51,351 nucleotides of DNA from [Ruminococcus] torques ATCC 27756. GTDB taxonomy: Bacteria; Bacillota; Clostridia; Lachnospirales; Lachnospiraceae. Positions 8,058-15,202 of this stretch are shown one piece after another (position 1 is the first letter of the stretch; every line of letters begins with the position of its first letter). The stretch spans positions 1 through 51,351 of the forward strand of contig NZ_DS264374.1 of the NCBI RefSeq assembly GCF_000153925.1. The letters run 5' to 3'. Under the pieces are notes generated by a model, which searched no databases, was not told where the DNA came from, and saw only the letters and a program-made list of their open reading frames with translations. A program made the position numbers and the translations under genes.

Positions 8058-8277
8058 ATCATTTTCAAAAAAGCCGGAGTGAAACAGATCCGCGTTCACG
8101 ATCTCCGGCATTTCTCACGCCTCGCTATTGATTGAACGTGGTTTTTCTGCTATTTTGGTATCTGAACGACTGGGACACGAGAACGTGTCAACCACACTAA
8201 ACGTATACTCCCATCTTTTCCCCTCTAAGCATTCAGAAGTTGCGGAAAAACTCGAAAGGTTATATCATTACGAATAG
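8058..8277 (+). pseudogene. Tyrosine recombinase/integrase C-terminal remnant
   Basis: About 70 codons of a phage/ICE-type integrase tail. The motif RVHDLRHSHASLL contains the catalytic HxxR. LVSERLGHENVSTTLNVYSH holds the second His and the nucleophile Tyr, and the stop is at 8275-8277. Reading it needs a +1 correction at the TTT run at 8111-8113 (one extra T), so it is frameshifted. Everything upstream of KKAGVKQIRV is missing. It would have catalysed integration at the rpsR site; it is now dead or only a scar. Confidence 0.85.
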
Positions 8278-8291
8278 TATCATATCAGTAT

Positions 8292-8366
8292 CAAAAAAGG
8301 CTGACTCAAAGAGTTTCCCCTAAGAATCAGCCTTATATTCTTGATTAGTCCTGAACGTATGGCATC
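8292..8366. repeat. Right 75-bp att-like direct repeat
   Basis: Partner of 6745-6819, with one mismatch. It supplies the last seven codons, stop and terminator of rpsR. Confidence 0.9.
8293..8334 (-). terminator. Terminator of rpsF-ssb-rpsR
   Basis: On the minus strand AAGGCTGA pairs with TCAGCCTT and is followed by a T run. The same hairpin is duplicated at 6746-6787 in the left repeat. Confidence 0.85.
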
Positions 8367-8610
8367 AAAGCGATATGTCTTGCTCTTTTGATTGCTACTG
8401 TAAGAGCTCTCTGATGTTTTGCACAGTTTCCTGTGATTCTTCTCGGAAGAATTTTCCTCTTTCAGAAACATATTTCTTTAATTTTGCTACATCCTTGTAA
8501 TTGATCTCGTTATTTTCTTTTCCACAGAATACGCAGACTTTTTTTCTTCTGCGAGCCGGACCTCTTCTCTTAAATCCGCCTTCCGGTCTGCTTCCCTTTT
8601 CGTAAGCCAT
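8345..8610 (-). CDS. rpsR: 30S ribosomal protein S18, one-base frameshift
   Basis: The frame from ATG 8610 reads a normal S18 start ([17 protein letters not shown], then [26 protein letters not shown]). It then goes off family and stops at 8395. Adding one A to the four-A run (TTTT on the plus strand, 8452-8455) restores [17 protein letters not shown] and [16 protein letters not shown], ending at the TAA at 8345. That gives 88 residues, a normal S18. S18 binds S6 and 16S rRNA on the platform of the 30S subunit and is essential. A base-calling error is therefore the likeliest explanation. It is last in rpsF-ssb-rpsR. Confidence 0.92.
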
Positions 8611-8625
8611 GATGATTCTCCTTTC

Positions 8626-9069
8626 CTAATTGAACGGCAGCTCCTCATCAATACCATCCGGGATATTCATAAATCCGTCTCCTGCCGGAGCGCTCGGCGC
8701 CGGACTCGGTGCAGACTGCTGATACATACCTCTGTTGGCTTCGCTCTCTGCTCTGCTCTCTGCGAACTCCTGCTCTTCCACGATCACTTCTGTTGTGTAT
8801 ACTTTCATACCGTCTTTATTCGTGTAGCTTCCTGTCTGAATACGACCGGAAACAGAAACCCGCATGCCCTGACGAAAATATTTTTCCGCAAACTCTGCCG
8901 AGCGGCCGAATACAACGCACGGAATAAAATCCGCTGTCGGTTCGCCGTCTCTTTTAAATCTACGGTCAACGGCAACTGTATATCTTGCAACTGCCGTTGT
9001 ATTATCTCCCTGTGAATATCTGACTTCAGGATCTCTAGTCAACCGTCCCACTAAAACTGCCTTATTCAT
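8626..9069 (-). CDS. ssb: Single-stranded DNA-binding protein
   Basis: 147 residues. The OB fold occupies about 1-105 (MNKAVLVGRLTRDPEVRYS, then FIPCVVFGRSAEFAEKYFRQG). A low-complexity Ser/Ala/Pro linker follows, and the acidic tip DEELPFN recruits partner proteins. It coats ssDNA during replication and repair. It lies between rpsF and rpsR with 15-16 bp gaps, the conserved Firmicutes order, so it is co-transcribed with the ribosomal genes. Confidence 0.97.
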   Translation of the reverse strand: MNKAVLVGRLTRDPEVRYSQGDNTTAVARYTVAVDRRFKRDGEPTADFIPCVVFGRSAEFAEKYFRQGMRVSVSGRIQTGSYTNKDGMKVYTTEVIVEEQEFAESRAESEANRGMYQQSAPSPAPSAPAGDGFMNIPDGIDEELPFN

Positions 9070-9085
9070 ATATACCTCTTTCCGC

Positions 9086-9373
9086 TTATGCTTCCTGTTT
9101 CACGCATAAATATCTGAGTACGTTGTCCATGATGCGGATACGCTGCTCCACTTCTCCCGGAACTGTACTTTCAGCTTCGAAGTGTACGAAGTAGTAAAAT
9201 CCTTCTGTCATTTTCTGGATTTCATAAGCGAATCTTCTTTTGCCCCACTCATCCACGTCTGTTACGTTACCGCCGAAACGTGTGATAAGAGCTTTCACTT
9301 TCTCGATTACGTTCGCTCTTGCTTCGTCTTCGAGTTTTGCGCTCACAACAACAGCTAATTCATACTTATTCAT
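9086..9373 (-). CDS. rpsF: 30S ribosomal protein S6
   Basis: 95 residues, the usual length. It has the ferredoxin-like fold signature (MNKYELAVVVSAKLEDEAR, then VDEWGKRRFAYEIQKMTEGFYY). S6 pairs with S18 on the 30S platform. First gene of rpsF-ssb-rpsR, with a strong AAGGAGGT site before its ATG. A hairpin in the 5' leader (9402-9420) could be part of the S6:S18 autoregulatory RNA known in many bacteria. Confidence 0.97.
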   Translation of the reverse strand: MNKYELAVVVSAKLEDEARANVIEKVKALITRFGGNVTDVDEWGKRRFAYEIQKMTEGFYYFVHFEAESTVPGEVEQRIRIMDNVLRYLCVKQEA

Positions 9374-9401
9374 GTTCTTATACCTCCTTATGGTCTCTGG
9401 C

Positions 9402-9420
9402 TCCTGTTTTCATTACAGGA
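9402..9420 (-). promoter_or_regulatory. rpsF leader hairpin
   Basis: TCCTGT pairs with ACAGGA around a 7-nt loop, 29 nt upstream of the rpsF start on the minus strand. Many bacteria have an S6:S18-binding RNA element in this leader. I see a hairpin in the right place, but not the CCG feature of that motif with certainty. Confidence 0.35.
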
Positions 9421-9499
9421 ACAAGGAATTATGATACATATCGGTTTCAATCCGACAGTATGTCACAATTATTGATGATACCATAAGTCTTTTTTAGTT

Positions 9500-9688
9500 T
9501 CAAGTCCTTTTTACGATTTGTCTCGTGTTTTTTTCGACTAATTTGCGGGCAACCATGATCTGATGTCCGCAGCCTACGCACTTCAATCTGAAATCAGCTC
9601 CGACCCGAAGCACTTCCCACTCCTTGCTCCCGCACGGATGAGGCTTCTTCATCGTAATGATATCGCCTATATCAAATCTGTCTGCCAT
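9500..9688 (-). CDS. DUF951 domain protein
   Basis: 62 residues from the ATG at 9688, which has AAAGGAAA at proper spacing. The longer frame to 9712 overlaps the sortase gene end and lacks a better site. The protein is a short DUF951 member: a beta-rich domain with KKPHPCGSKEWEVLRVGAD and LKCVGCGHQIMV, containing three cysteines (CGS and CVGC) that might bind metal. Members often sit near rpsF/ychF in Firmicutes. Function is not established; a nucleic-acid or translation link is only inferred from position. Confidence 0.85.
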   Translation of the reverse strand: MADRFDIGDIITMKKPHPCGSKEWEVLRVGADFRLKCVGCGHQIMVARKLVEKNTRQIVKRT

Positions 9689-9708
9689 ATAATTTCCTTT
9701 CTTCGTCA

Positions 9709-11229
9709 TCAATCTACCGCAGTCAGAACTCCCTGTACAAGAAAACGTTCGTCATCGCGGACATTTGTACACGTTGACAGACTGACAATCTGCGACTGCG
9801 CCGTCAATTCCACGTCTTCTACCTTATAATTCGAGGATTCCTCGCAAAGCTTCAAATACGCCTCATAATCCGCATCCGTAGCATAATCAAGCTTATAATT
9901 ATCCGCCGTATCTTTCACAACTCCAGCTGAGAACACCTTATATGTTCTAACCTTTCCATCCGGTGTATATATGTAGAAGTTTGGATGCTTCTTACAGAAA
10001 GATTCATTTTCGTATTTAAGAAGCTCCGAAAACATTTCTCCTCCGACGTTAAGATGATGACCGTAGATAAACGTGTTTTTGTCTGAAAAATCATTACTGT
10101 TTCTCATATCTACAAAAATCGCACCAAGCTTATTGTCATTTGCCGTAAACGTCTTTGTCAGATACTCATTATTATCCGCGCTCTTTACAACGGGATAATT
10201 GATCACCGCCGGCTCATCAAAGCGAATCCATGCAACCGTGTCTTCGTTTTCTTTCAGCAAAGCGTCAAAATCAACAGTAAAACCTTTCCCTTCTTCATCC
10301 GCCGTAATGGCAATGTTTTTAATCTTATCGTACTCTTCCCCGCCGGAGTAATACGGAATCAGCATCGTGATAAGCTGATACAACGAAAAAATAAACACGC
10401 ACGCCGCTATAATAAGCACTCCTCCGGAAGCAAAATTAAATGCTGCCCGTTTTTGTTTCTTTTTCTTTTTTGACATCGCCTTTGATTTTCCGTTCGGATG
10501 ACCGCCTTGCTTTCTGACAATTCCATCTGCCGATCTGACCGGCTTCTGTTCTGCAGGATTTCCCTGAGCCTTTCCCGCCGCTCTTCTTAAGGACGGATCT
10601 GCCGGCGTTCCCGCTTTCCCCGCTGTTCTTCTTGCGGACGGATCTGTCGGCGTTCCCGCTTTCCCTGCCGTTCTTCTTGCGGACGGATCTGTCGGCACTC
10701 CCGCTTTCCCTGACGTTCTTCTTGCGGACGGATCTGTCGGTGTTCCCGTTTTCCCCGCTGCTCTTCTTGCGGACGGATCTGTCGGTGTTCCCGTTTTCCC
10801 CGCTGCTCTTCTTGCGGACGGATCTGTCGGCGTTCCCGCTTTCCCTGACGCTCTTCTTAAGGACGGATCTGTCGGCGCTCCCGCTGCATCCCGCGTTCTT
10901 CCTGTTTCAGAATGTTCCTTTCGCAGACTTCCTTGCGCACGCCCTGCCTGTTCAGACGGTTTCCTCACACTTCCCGACTCTCGTCTCATCGGAGTAACCG
11001 TTCCGCCCGGCGTTGTTCTTCTGGTCGGATCGCCGCTTTCCGATGTTCTTCGTACAGATGCCGAACTGCTTTTTCCTGACGGTCTTCCTGCTGAGGCGGG
11101 AGCGCCGTTTCCCGACGGTCTTCTTCCCAGACCTTCATTTGCCCGCGCGCTTCCCTCAGCATTCCCTTCTCTTCGCACCGTACGTTTTCGCGCGTTTTGA
11201 TCCATTGTATTTCTTTCATTTCTGTCCAT
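9709..11229 (-). CDS. Class B sortase with long repeat-rich basic N-terminus
   Basis: 506 residues. About 260 residues of Arg/Lys/Ser/Pro/Gly-rich, probably disordered sequence come first, including seven 15-residue repeats at 117-221 (GTPTDPSARRAAGKT type). A poly-Lys stretch (254-258) and one membrane helix (about 268-291) follow, then a class B sortase domain (about 300-506). Catalytic residues are visible: His391 (TFIYGHHL), Cys487 (SLSTCT) and Arg495 (ERFLV). Sortases are N-in/C-out, so the repeat region should be cytoplasmic. The enzyme would cleave sorting signals and attach surface proteins to peptidoglycan. Normal class B sortases are about 230-280 residues, so the extension is unusual. 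No sorting-signal substrate is seen nearby. The ATG at 11229 has GAGAGG upstream. Confidence 0.9.
   Translation of the reverse strand: MDRNERNTMDQNARKRTVRREGNAEGSARANEGLGRRPSGNGAPASAGRPSGKSSSASVRRTSESGDPTRRTTPGGTVTPMRRESGSVRKPSEQAGRAQGSLRKEHSETGRTRDAAGAPTDPSLRRASGKAGTPTDPSARRAAGKTGTPTDPSARRAAGKTGTPTDPSARRTSGKAGVPTDPSARRTAGKAGTPTDPSARRTAGKAGTPADPSLRRAAGKAQGNPAEQKPVRSADGIVRKQGGHPNGKSKAMSKKKKKQKRAAFNFASGGVLIIAACVFIFSLYQLITMLIPYYSGGEEYDKIKNIAITADEEGKGFTVDFDALLKENEDTVAWIRFDEPAVINYPVVKSADNNEYLTKTFTANDNKLGAIFVDMRNSNDFSDKNTFIYGHHLNVGGEMFSELLKYENESFCKKHPNFYIYTPDGKVRTYKVFSAGVVKDTADNYKLDYATDADYEAYLKLCEESSNYKVEDVELTAQSQIVSLSTCTNVRDDERFLVQGVLTAVD
10567..10881. repeat. Seven 45-bp tandem repeats inside the sortase gene
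   Basis: They encode the 15-residue units of the sortase N-terminal region. Several units are near identical at DNA level, so slipped-strand length change in whole codons is plausible. Confidence 0.9.
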
Positions 11230-11244
11230 AGGTAATTTCCTCTC

Positions 11245-11880
11245 CTAAAATCCCAAAACATCGTCTACAAGAATTATTTTAAACCGCTTCGGAATTCTGC
11301 TGAATCTTGTGACCAAGACCTGACAGCAGATGCAGTCTGAACTCTTGCAGTCAAAACAGCTTCCGTTTTTTACGCATGGAGTCTCAAGTCCGAATCTCTG
11401 TGAATTGATCGGCGCAGCTTCGTTTCTCGCCCTTTGCACCGCATCTTCTTCTGACTTCACCACTTTATTCATTCCTACGATAAGCAGTACGTTTTTCGGT
11501 CCGAACGCATATGCCGCCACACGGTTCGCATTTCCGTCAATATTAACAAATACTCCGTTCTCACTCATAGCATTGACACTTCCGAGGTACCAGTCGCATG
11601 TAAACGCTTTCAATGCAATCTCCTGACGTTCTTCGGGTGTCGCCGCCTGATCCCTGTCATAAAACTCATAATTTCCCGCATTGATCGCATCAAGAAGTCC
11701 CGATTCCCGAACCGACATCGAGCCGCCCATTGTAACCGAGCTTCCCTCCTCCATCAGCTCCAGCGCTTTTTGAACAGCTTCTTCTTTCGTTGATGCATAA
11801 TAAGCTTCCATATTTCTTGATTCAAGCGCTTTCACAACACGTTTGCCAAGCGCTTCATTTCTCATCCGTCTTACATCCAT
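11245..11880 (-). CDS. LUD-domain (LutC-like) protein
   Basis: 211 residues. It has the LUD fold signature: ALELMEEGSSVTMGGSMSVRESGL, then YLGSVNAMSENGVFVNIDGNANRV and GMNKVVKSEEDAVQRARNEAAP. A C-terminal Cys-rich tail is also present (PCVKNGSCFDCKSSDCICC, six Cys), which could bind a metal or cluster. LUD proteins include the lactate-oxidation subunits LutB/LutC, but this stand-alone clostridial form lacks LutA/LutB neighbours. A role in lactate use is therefore not shown. The gene lies 15 bp upstream of the sortase gene on the same strand. Confidence 0.82.
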   Translation of the reverse strand: MDVRRMRNEALGKRVVKALESRNMEAYYASTKEEAVQKALELMEEGSSVTMGGSMSVRESGLLDAINAGNYEFYDRDQAATPEERQEIALKAFTCDWYLGSVNAMSENGVFVNIDGNANRVAAYAFGPKNVLLIVGMNKVVKSEEDAVQRARNEAAPINSQRFGLETPCVKNGSCFDCKSSDCICCQVLVTRFSRIPKRFKIILVDDVLGF

Positions 11881-11992
11881 AAGAAATACTTCCTTTCTTT
11901 TATTTTATATTTACAGCAACAAGCGTAGTGTTCCCGCCAGAACTTCCACCTGCCGGAAAATCTGTCTTTCTGTCACACTCTCTGCAGCCGGA

Positions 11993-12754
11993 TCAGGTAT
12001 GTCTTTTTACCGTTTCCCGAAGCACATATTTTTTATCGCTGTACCTGTCGGCAATATAACTGTTTGCTTTCTTTTCCGTCTCGTCTTTCAGCGGCTCAAG
12101 CTTCACTTCTTCACCGTATTTTCTTTGAAGCGCTTTTTCAAGAAGATAATCACATACCTGCGGATTTTTCGGAAGAAGAGGTCCGTGCAAATATGTTGCG
12201 ATCACATTTTTATATATAACGCCTTCATAACCTGATTTTCCTGTATTTCCCAAGCCGTAAAACACTTTCCCGAACGGAGTGTGATCACCGATATATGTCC
12301 TTCCTCCATGATTTTCAAATCCGACTACAGGCTGTTCAAAAAGCGGACTGTTCAACACGATATTTCTGATCAGTCTCTCCGGCTGCCATTCTGTCGTTAT
12401 ATCAAGAATCGAAAGACCTTCTATCGTCTTTTTATTTGTCTTGTAATATTTCCCGAGAAGCTGATATCCCCCGCACACAGCGAGGACAACTCCCCCGTCT
12501 TCAACATATGCTTTAAAATCATCTTTGATGTCTTTTAGGAAACCGCATACAAGTTCCTGCTCTCTGTCAGATCCGCCGCCTAAGAGCACGATATCCAACT
12601 TAGAAAAATCAATTTTTTCACCTGATAGAAACGGAATCACCTCTGCCTCCATCCCCCGCCATTCAAGACGTTTCCGAAAACACTGTATATTTCCTCTGTC
12701 ACCGTATAAGTTTAAGAGATCCGGATATAAATGTCCGATTGTAAGTTTCTTCAT
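11993..12754 (-). CDS. gatD: Lipid II isoglutaminyl synthase, glutaminase subunit GatD
   Basis: 253 residues of the CobB/CobQ-like class I glutamine amidotransferase family. The nucleophile motif is VLAVCGGYQLLG and the catalytic His lies in ATYLHGPLLPKNP. GatD supplies ammonia to MurT, which amidates the D-Glu of lipid II to D-isoglutamine. Its start overlaps the murT stop by 4 bp, a sign of coupled translation and equal production of the two subunits. The start codon has AAGGAGGT upstream inside murT. Confidence 0.93.
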   Translation of the reverse strand: MKKLTIGHLYPDLLNLYGDRGNIQCFRKRLEWRGMEAEVIPFLSGEKIDFSKLDIVLLGGGSDREQELVCGFLKDIKDDFKAYVEDGGVVLAVCGGYQLLGKYYKTNKKTIEGLSILDITTEWQPERLIRNIVLNSPLFEQPVVGFENHGGRTYIGDHTPFGKVFYGLGNTGKSGYEGVIYKNVIATYLHGPLLPKNPQVCDYLLEKALQRKYGEEVKLEPLKDETEKKANSYIADRYSDKKYVLRETVKRHT

Positions 12755-14106
12755 CGTTCCGTACCTCCTTTCCCCTCTAATTCAGTCAGCATATGGTTCG
12801 TCTGATACAATCCGGAGTAGTTCACGATAACATAAAGATTTTTCGTGCCCTGCTCTACACACTCAAGCACCGATGCACGCATATCGTCTGTAGATTCGCA
12901 AGAAACATCTTCGTATTTCAACCGAAGCGCCATATCATACTTCCTTGTTCCCGCCGTAATAATCTTTCTTGCGTTACTTTCCGCAAGATACTGAAAATCC
13001 ACATCCCAAAGCCATGATACGTCTTCCCCATCCTGATACGTATCATTGATCTGAATGATAATATCTTTCGGATTCGGATCTCTGAGTACATGCGATACTT
13101 TCTGCTGAAAACCGATCGGATTTTTCGCAAGGTGGAGCTGCACTCTTGCACCGTTTATATTAAAAATACTTTCTCTGTTATTTCCATAATCAAACGCCTC
13201 TATCATCTCTTTAAAATGTTCATATCCCGCTCCCATCGTTTTAAGAGCCGCATACGCCGACAGAGTATTGTAAATATTATAAGGTGTCCTTATCTGCGGA
13301 TCAAAGTGGATTCCGTCCATATCAAATGAATACAATTCATCTTCTCTTACGACATGTTCAGCCGTATATTCCGGATTTGGTCTGTTCCATCCGCAGTTCG
13401 GACAATGATACAACCCTAACTGACCATAATGGAAAAACTGATATTCCAGTTTCTTTCCGCATTTGCGGCAAAAAATGCTCTCCCGTATTTCAGATCGTGA
13501 AACATCGTCAAATATCTGCTCGCTGATACCATATGTGACAAATGCATTTTTGCTTTCCTGCGCCAAAGAGTAAGATAAAATGTCATCACAATTTATAATA
13601 AGCGTTGTCTTCGGAACGCTTGTCACCGCTGTCATCAATTTATTATAAGTAATATCAACTTCACCGAAACGATCAAGCTGATCTCGCGAAATATTTGTCA
13701 GCAGCGCACAGTCTGGCTCTATTTTCGGCAGCACCCCTACAGATGCGATCTCATCTACTTCTATGCATGCATAATCCGCATCCAGATTGCCATGCTTGTC
13801 TGTTGCAAGAACAAACGCCGAAATAATTCCGTTTAACATATTAGCGCCCGTACGGTTAATAATCACTTTCTGACCTTCATGCTCTAACGCCTTACATAAA
13901 ATCGCGTTCGTCGTTGTCTTTCCGTTTGTTCCCATTGTGACGATCGTCTTTTTTCTAACCTGACCCGATAATTCCTTCAGTATATTCGGATCGATCAGAC
14001 GCGCCACATATCCCGGAAGCGTCACCCCGCTTCCACGGTTTAACTTTTTGATCAGACTGCTCGTCGCTTTCGCGCATTTCACAGCAAATTTACTTCTCAA
14101 TCTCAT
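12751..14106 (-). CDS. murT: Lipid II isoglutaminyl synthase, ligase subunit MurT
   Basis: 451 residues. A Mur-ligase-like ATP domain has the P-loop TMGTNGKTTTNAIL. An inserted zinc ribbon contains CRKCGKK and YHCPNCGWN (four Cys). The C-terminal DUF1727 domain ends the protein. MurT activates the D-Glu carboxylate of lipid II and uses GatD-derived ammonia. The modification is needed for efficient peptidoglycan cross-linking in many Gram-positives. Pairing with gatD makes the assignment firm. It lies 20 bp downstream of the Cof hydrolase gene. Confidence 0.95.
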   Translation of the reverse strand: MRLRSKFAVKCAKATSSLIKKLNRGSGVTLPGYVARLIDPNILKELSGQVRKKTIVTMGTNGKTTTNAILCKALEHEGQKVIINRTGANMLNGIISAFVLATDKHGNLDADYACIEVDEIASVGVLPKIEPDCALLTNISRDQLDRFGEVDITYNKLMTAVTSVPKTTLIINCDDILSYSLAQESKNAFVTYGISEQIFDDVSRSEIRESIFCRKCGKKLEYQFFHYGQLGLYHCPNCGWNRPNPEYTAEHVVREDELYSFDMDGIHFDPQIRTPYNIYNTLSAYAALKTMGAGYEHFKEMIEAFDYGNNRESIFNINGARVQLHLAKNPIGFQQKVSHVLRDPNPKDIIIQINDTYQDGEDVSWLWDVDFQYLAESNARKIITAGTRKYDMALRLKYEDVSCESTDDMRASVLECVEQGTKNLYVIVNYSGLYQTNHMLTELEGKGGTER

Positions 14107-14126
14107 ACTTGAACCAATTTCCCTTT

Positions 14127-15002
14127 TTATTTATTTTTCTGCTTTTTTAACAGTTCCCGAATGGCATACGCAACACCAAGCTCATCATTTGACTTCGTAA
14201 TATATTTTGCCGCTTTTTTCAATTCCGAAACCGCATTTCCCATCGCTACCGTCGCTCCGAAATCCATTGACATCATCGAATAATCATTCAAACTGTCTCC
14301 GAGAACCATAACCTCATCCATAGTATATCCAAGCGACTCGATATATTCCTTCAATATCGGACCTTTCTGCGCTCTTGCATCCGTGATCTCCACATTTGAT
14401 TCAAATGATGAAGCGACTGCGATTTTAGGATTTTTTTCAAGATGTTTTGTCACCCTGCGGACTAACTCAAGATCATGTGAAAACATAAATAGTTTAAACA
14501 CCGGGATACCCGCTTTCTCAATCTCTTCAAAATCAGAAACAACCTTTACACTTTCTATCGCCCTGCGATATTCGCTTGTTTTCACGACCTCTTCCCGGGT
14601 CATATTTACATGAAAAAGCTGCATCTCCGCTATAATACTTTCTTCGACTTCTTTTTCCGTTCCGATACGGTAATCGCCTTCATTTGTAAGAAATACGATC
14701 GATATCGGAAATTCTTTCACCTCTTCGCAGATCTCTCTGCACAACTCCATTCCGATGCCGCATTCTTTTACAATTTTTCTCTGCGGATCTCTGACTTCCG
14801 CTCCGCTTCCCAATATATAATCACAAACAATTCCTGTTCCGTCAAGCTCTGCCATAGCGCCTTCATAACCTCTGCCTGTCGCCACCATAAACCGGATGCC
14901 TGCCGCACACGCTTCCTTTACTGCCGCGATCGTATCCGGAGCGATTCTGTGGTCATCACAAAGAAGCGTTCCATCCATATCGCTCGCTATCACTTTGATC
15001 AT
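14127..15002 (-). CDS. Cof-type HAD hydrolase
   Basis: 291 residues from the ATG at 15002, which has GGAG at about 8 nt. A longer frame to 15092 adds residues with no family match. HAD motif I is VIASDMDGTLL, and the C-terminal motifs are KGPILKEYIESLG and VMVLGDSLNDYSMM (motif IV acidic pair). The cap is type IIB. Such enzymes dephosphorylate small phosphorylated metabolites, often sugar phosphates or FMN/PLP; the substrate cannot be told from sequence. Probably first gene of the cof-murT-gatD unit. Confidence 0.9.
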   Translation of the reverse strand: MIKVIASDMDGTLLCDDHRIAPDTIAAVKEACAAGIRFMVATGRGYEGAMAELDGTGIVCDYILGSGAEVRDPQRKIVKECGIGMELCREICEEVKEFPISIVFLTNEGDYRIGTEKEVEESIIAEMQLFHVNMTREEVVKTSEYRRAIESVKVVSDFEEIEKAGIPVFKLFMFSHDLELVRRVTKHLEKNPKIAVASSFESNVEITDARAQKGPILKEYIESLGYTMDEVMVLGDSLNDYSMMSMDFGATVAMGNAVSELKKAAKYITKSNDELGVAYAIRELLKKQKNK

Positions 15003-15120
15003 ATCTTCATATCTCCAATCTATATACAATAGTTCAGCCATACAGTGTACGTAGAGCATAAAACATGCTTGCATGTTTTTACCGACGGACATCTGTGTGC
15101 GGTTACTTGCTATTCTATCT

Positions 15121-15149
15121 ATTATAAAGTTTTTCCCCGCATTTTACAA
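15121..15149 (-). promoter_or_regulatory. Putative SigA promoter of cof-murT-gatD
   Basis: On the minus strand: TTGTAA (15144-15149), 17-bp spacer, TATAAT (15121-15126). Confidence 0.6.
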
Positions 15150-15202
15150 CACAAATCGCCCTAACCTGCACAGTCGTTTTTCCATAACCGTCACAGTCGT
15201 TT

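Larger units (their letters stand above)
6745..8366. mobile_element. Decayed integrative element at the rpsR 3' end
   Basis: A 1.6-kb segment bounded by 75-bp direct repeats (6745-6819 and 8292-8366, one mismatch). The repeats duplicate the last 22 bases of rpsR plus its terminator. Inside are a truncated cI-like repressor, an intact XRE regulator, a probable type I toxin/antisense pair and the last ~70 codons of a tyrosine recombinase ending 14 bp before the right repeat. Site-specific integration into a conserved gene's 3' end, which restores the gene from the att repeat, is well known for such elements. The small size suggests deletion of most of the cargo. No conjugation or replication genes remain. 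It separates rpsR from gdpP. Confidence 0.85.

Noticed and set aside
8058..8277. Functional integrase
   Set aside because: Only the last ~70 codons remain, with an extra T in the HxxR region; it cannot encode a full recombinase.
10632..10997. 121-codon frame with repeated LRTDLSAFPLSL-like units opposite the sortase
   Set aside because: It is the antisense reading of the 45-bp sortase repeats; the sortase frame is supported by its membrane helix and catalytic motifs.
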